NCBI GenBank assembly: GCA_021823385.1
Contig: JAKAOC010000090.1
Location: forward strand, 1-7,980
Length of the DNA: 7,980 nt
Direction of reading: 5' to 3'
DNA from: Actinomycetes bacterium
Lineage (GTDB): Bacteria; Actinomycetota; Acidimicrobiia; Acidimicrobiales; Acidimicrobiaceae
This document shows positions 7,439 through 7,980 of the stretch, in pieces. The notes beneath the pieces are model-generated. The model did not search any database. It had not been told where the DNA came from and saw only the letters and a list, made by a program, of their open reading frames with translations. Within the stretch, counting starts at the first letter, position 1. Every line of letters begins with the position of its first letter. Made by a program: the position numbers and the translations under genes.

Positions 7439-7773
7439 CTCGGGCGTGCGGCTTTCGCCTTCCCCGAGCGGCCCGTCCTGCCATCACTGCCTGACGGGCA
7501 ACCGTGGGATCTCCCGGTTCTCGTGCCTAGAGACTCAACGCATGCACAGGCTCTCTGACCGCGCAGGGTCCGCTGGCAGCTCGCGATAGCGCTGCCAGCG
7601 ATGTTGCCTTCCGCCCACTGGGACGGCGTCGGCACCCCGGAAAGTGGATTTCGCGGCTCAATGACCCGGCCTACGTTTCCCTCTGTCAACGCTTCGCCTG
7701 CGCCCTCACGGACGCCGACGCATGACTCGAGGCCACCGTGGGTCGCTAGCCCTTCGATGTAGGACGTTTTCAT
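7435..7773 (-). CDS. Leader ORF inside the inner intron's 5' ribozyme domains (protein status doubtful)
   Basis: This 112-codon frame begins MKTSYIEGLATHGGLESC, a start I recall from many hypothetical proteins annotated just upstream of group II intron RTs. It has a plausible Shine-Dalgarno (AAGGGA, just before ATG-7773), and its TGA overlaps the RT start as ATGA. The composition is rich in Gly, Arg and Ser, with no recognisable domain. The whole frame lies in the region that must fold into intron domains I-III, and it contains the predicted EBS1. The sequence conservation is therefore most easily explained by RNA structure. It could still be translated as a leader that couples to RT synthesis. 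Confidence 0.3.
   Translation of the reverse strand: MKTSYIEGLATHGGLESCVGVREGAGEALTEGNVGRVIEPRNPLSGVPTPSQWAEGNIAGSAIASCQRTLRGQRACACVESLGTRTGRSHGCPSGSDGRTGRSGKAKAARPR
7571..7600. repeat. Perfect 10-bp inverted repeat (RNA stem within inner intron)
   Basis: CGCTGGCAGC at 7571-7580 is the exact reverse complement of GCTGCCAGCG at 7591-7600, with a 10-nt loop. It lies inside the intron's 5' RNA, so it is most likely a domain I or II helix. There is no T-tract to suggest a terminator. Confidence 0.65.
7617..7622 (-). other. Predicted EBS1 (exon-binding site) of the inner intron
   Basis: CCCAGT on the minus strand is exactly complementary to ACTGGG, the last six bases of the 5' exon (7812-7807). 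Six base pairs is the usual EBS1-IBS1 length, and the position within domain I RNA is plausible. Confidence 0.6.
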
Positions 7774-7806
7774 GTCCCTTCTCTAAGCCGGTTTATCCCG
7801 GCGCTC

Positions 7807-7812
7807 CCCAGT
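7807..7812 (-). other. Predicted IBS1, insertion site of the inner intron
   Basis: ACTGGG on the minus strand spans the Asp-Trp codons and one further base of the outer RT gene, immediately before the intron's GAGCG start. It pairs perfectly with the predicted EBS1 at 7617-7622. Confidence 0.6.
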
Positions 7813-7980
7813 CGAACTTCCAGCACCTTTTCCGGCATACTTCTACCGCGTCAAGAGCAGATCGCTTGGGCCGATAGCCGTAGGAGTCTTGGTGAAATAT
7901 TGGTTCCACCTCTGGCTCCAAGTACATTTTGGCCACGGTCTGGGCAATTCTGTCTGCTACGGTGGGCACACCTAGAATTC
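7808..7980 (-). CDS. ltrA: Group II intron reverse transcriptase/maturase, 5' portion of the split outer gene (partial at window edge)
   Basis: This stretch is not a standalone ORF with a start codon. The minus-strand frame starting at 7978 reads 57 residues without a stop, from ILGVPTVADRIAQTVAKM to RKRCWKFDW (7808). It includes EPIFHQDSYGYRPKRSALDAV, the conserved finger-domain motif of group II RTs. Five codons past the junction the frame hits TAA inside the inner intron. Its last residues (KFDW) are exactly what should precede LDLDVRAFFD, the first family residues of the 5028-5887 segment. The two are therefore one gene split by the inner intron. The N-terminus lies beyond position 7980. 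Confidence 0.85.

Larger units (their letters stand above)
5888..7806 (-). mobile_element. Inner group II intron, complete, inserted in the outer intron's RT gene
   Basis: The element is about 1919 nt. On the minus strand it begins GAGCGCCGGG (close to the GUGYG consensus) and contains structured domain I-III RNA (about 7440-7806). Its RT/maturase ORF follows, then domain V (5927-5960) and domain VI (5891-5924). The sequences on either side join to make one continuous RT protein (KFDW, then V or M, then LDLDV), which fixes the insertion point. The 5' boundary is also supported by a perfect 6-bp EBS1-IBS1 match. The 3' boundary is uncertain by 1-2 nt. Ending at 5888 restores the reading frame with a valine codon but gives a terminal AA instead of the usual A-pyrimidine. 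Confidence 0.9.
7439..7806 (-). ncRNA. Inner intron 5' RNA (domains I-III region)
   Basis: This is the segment of about 370 nt between the 5' splice site and the RT start. It starts GAGCG, followed at once by a GCCGG/CCGGC hairpin (7787-7802). It contains the predicted EBS1 (7617-7622) and a perfect 10-bp inverted repeat (7571-7600). Domain borders cannot be assigned by eye, but size and position fit domains I-III of a compact bacterial intron. Confidence 0.7.
4966..7980 (-). mobile_element. Outer group II intron (3' part in window; 5' end beyond window), interrupted by a second group II intron
   Basis: The 3' end is defined by a canonical domain V (5005-5038), a domain VI stem with a bulged A (about 4968-5001) and an AC dinucleotide at 4967-4966, giving an intron end near 4966 (plus or minus about 3 nt). 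Upstream on the minus strand lies its RT/maturase gene, split by the inner intron. The domain I-III RNA and the 5' splice site must lie past position 7980. The element sits between the dsbA-like gene and an unknown upstream region, and it is in the same orientation as dsbA. Confidence 0.85.

Noticed and set aside
7571..7600. 10-bp inverted repeat as a terminator or operator
   Set aside because: It lies within the intron's 5' RNA and has no T-tract, so a ribozyme helix is the simpler explanation.

Overview
This is a high-GC bacterial window. The likely source is an actinobacterium: the DsbA-like protein resembles the mycothiol-dependent nitroreductase (Rv2466c) group, and codon use is strongly GC-biased. 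That placement is inference only.

Left half, plus strand (1-4248): a tightly packed three-gene operon for a 2-oxoacid:acceptor oxidoreductase. It encodes an FAD/NAD(P)H oxidoreductase with two ferredoxin-type [4Fe-4S] motifs (5' end outside the window), then korA (fused gamma+alpha subunit), then korB (TPP-binding beta subunit). The first two genes overlap by GTGA, and korB starts 5 nt after korA with a clear Shine-Dalgarno. KorAB would oxidise a 2-oxoacid (2-oxoglutarate is the likeliest) with CoA, passing electrons through the FAD/Fe-S protein to or from NAD(P). The arrangement recalls the three-subunit 2-oxoglutarate:NADP+ oxidoreductase of Azoarcus. A DsbA-family gene converges on the operon from the minus strand (4282-4911), with only 33 bp between them.

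Right half, minus strand (about 4966-7980): two nested group II introns (a twintron). The outer intron ends about 55 nt upstream of the dsbA-like gene. It has a textbook domain V (5005-5038) and a reverse transcriptase/maturase gene whose reading frame is split. The C-terminal part lies at 5028-5887. The matching N-terminal part lies at 7808-7980 and runs off the window edge. Between them sits a complete inner group II intron (about 5888-7806, about 1.92 kb) with its own intact RT/maturase (5945-7438), domains V and VI with a bulged branch-point A, and a predicted EBS1 (7617-7622) that pairs perfectly with the last six bases of its 5' exon (7807-7812). Excising the inner intron would rejoin the outer RT in frame as DW-V-LDLDV, just before the catalytic RT motif.

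The most notable points are the intron-in-intron arrangement, RT stop codons lying inside the ribozyme's domain V in both introns, and a 112-codon leader ORF in the inner intron that overlaps its RT start by ATGA. I saw no tRNA, rRNA, CRISPR array or convincing rho-independent terminator.
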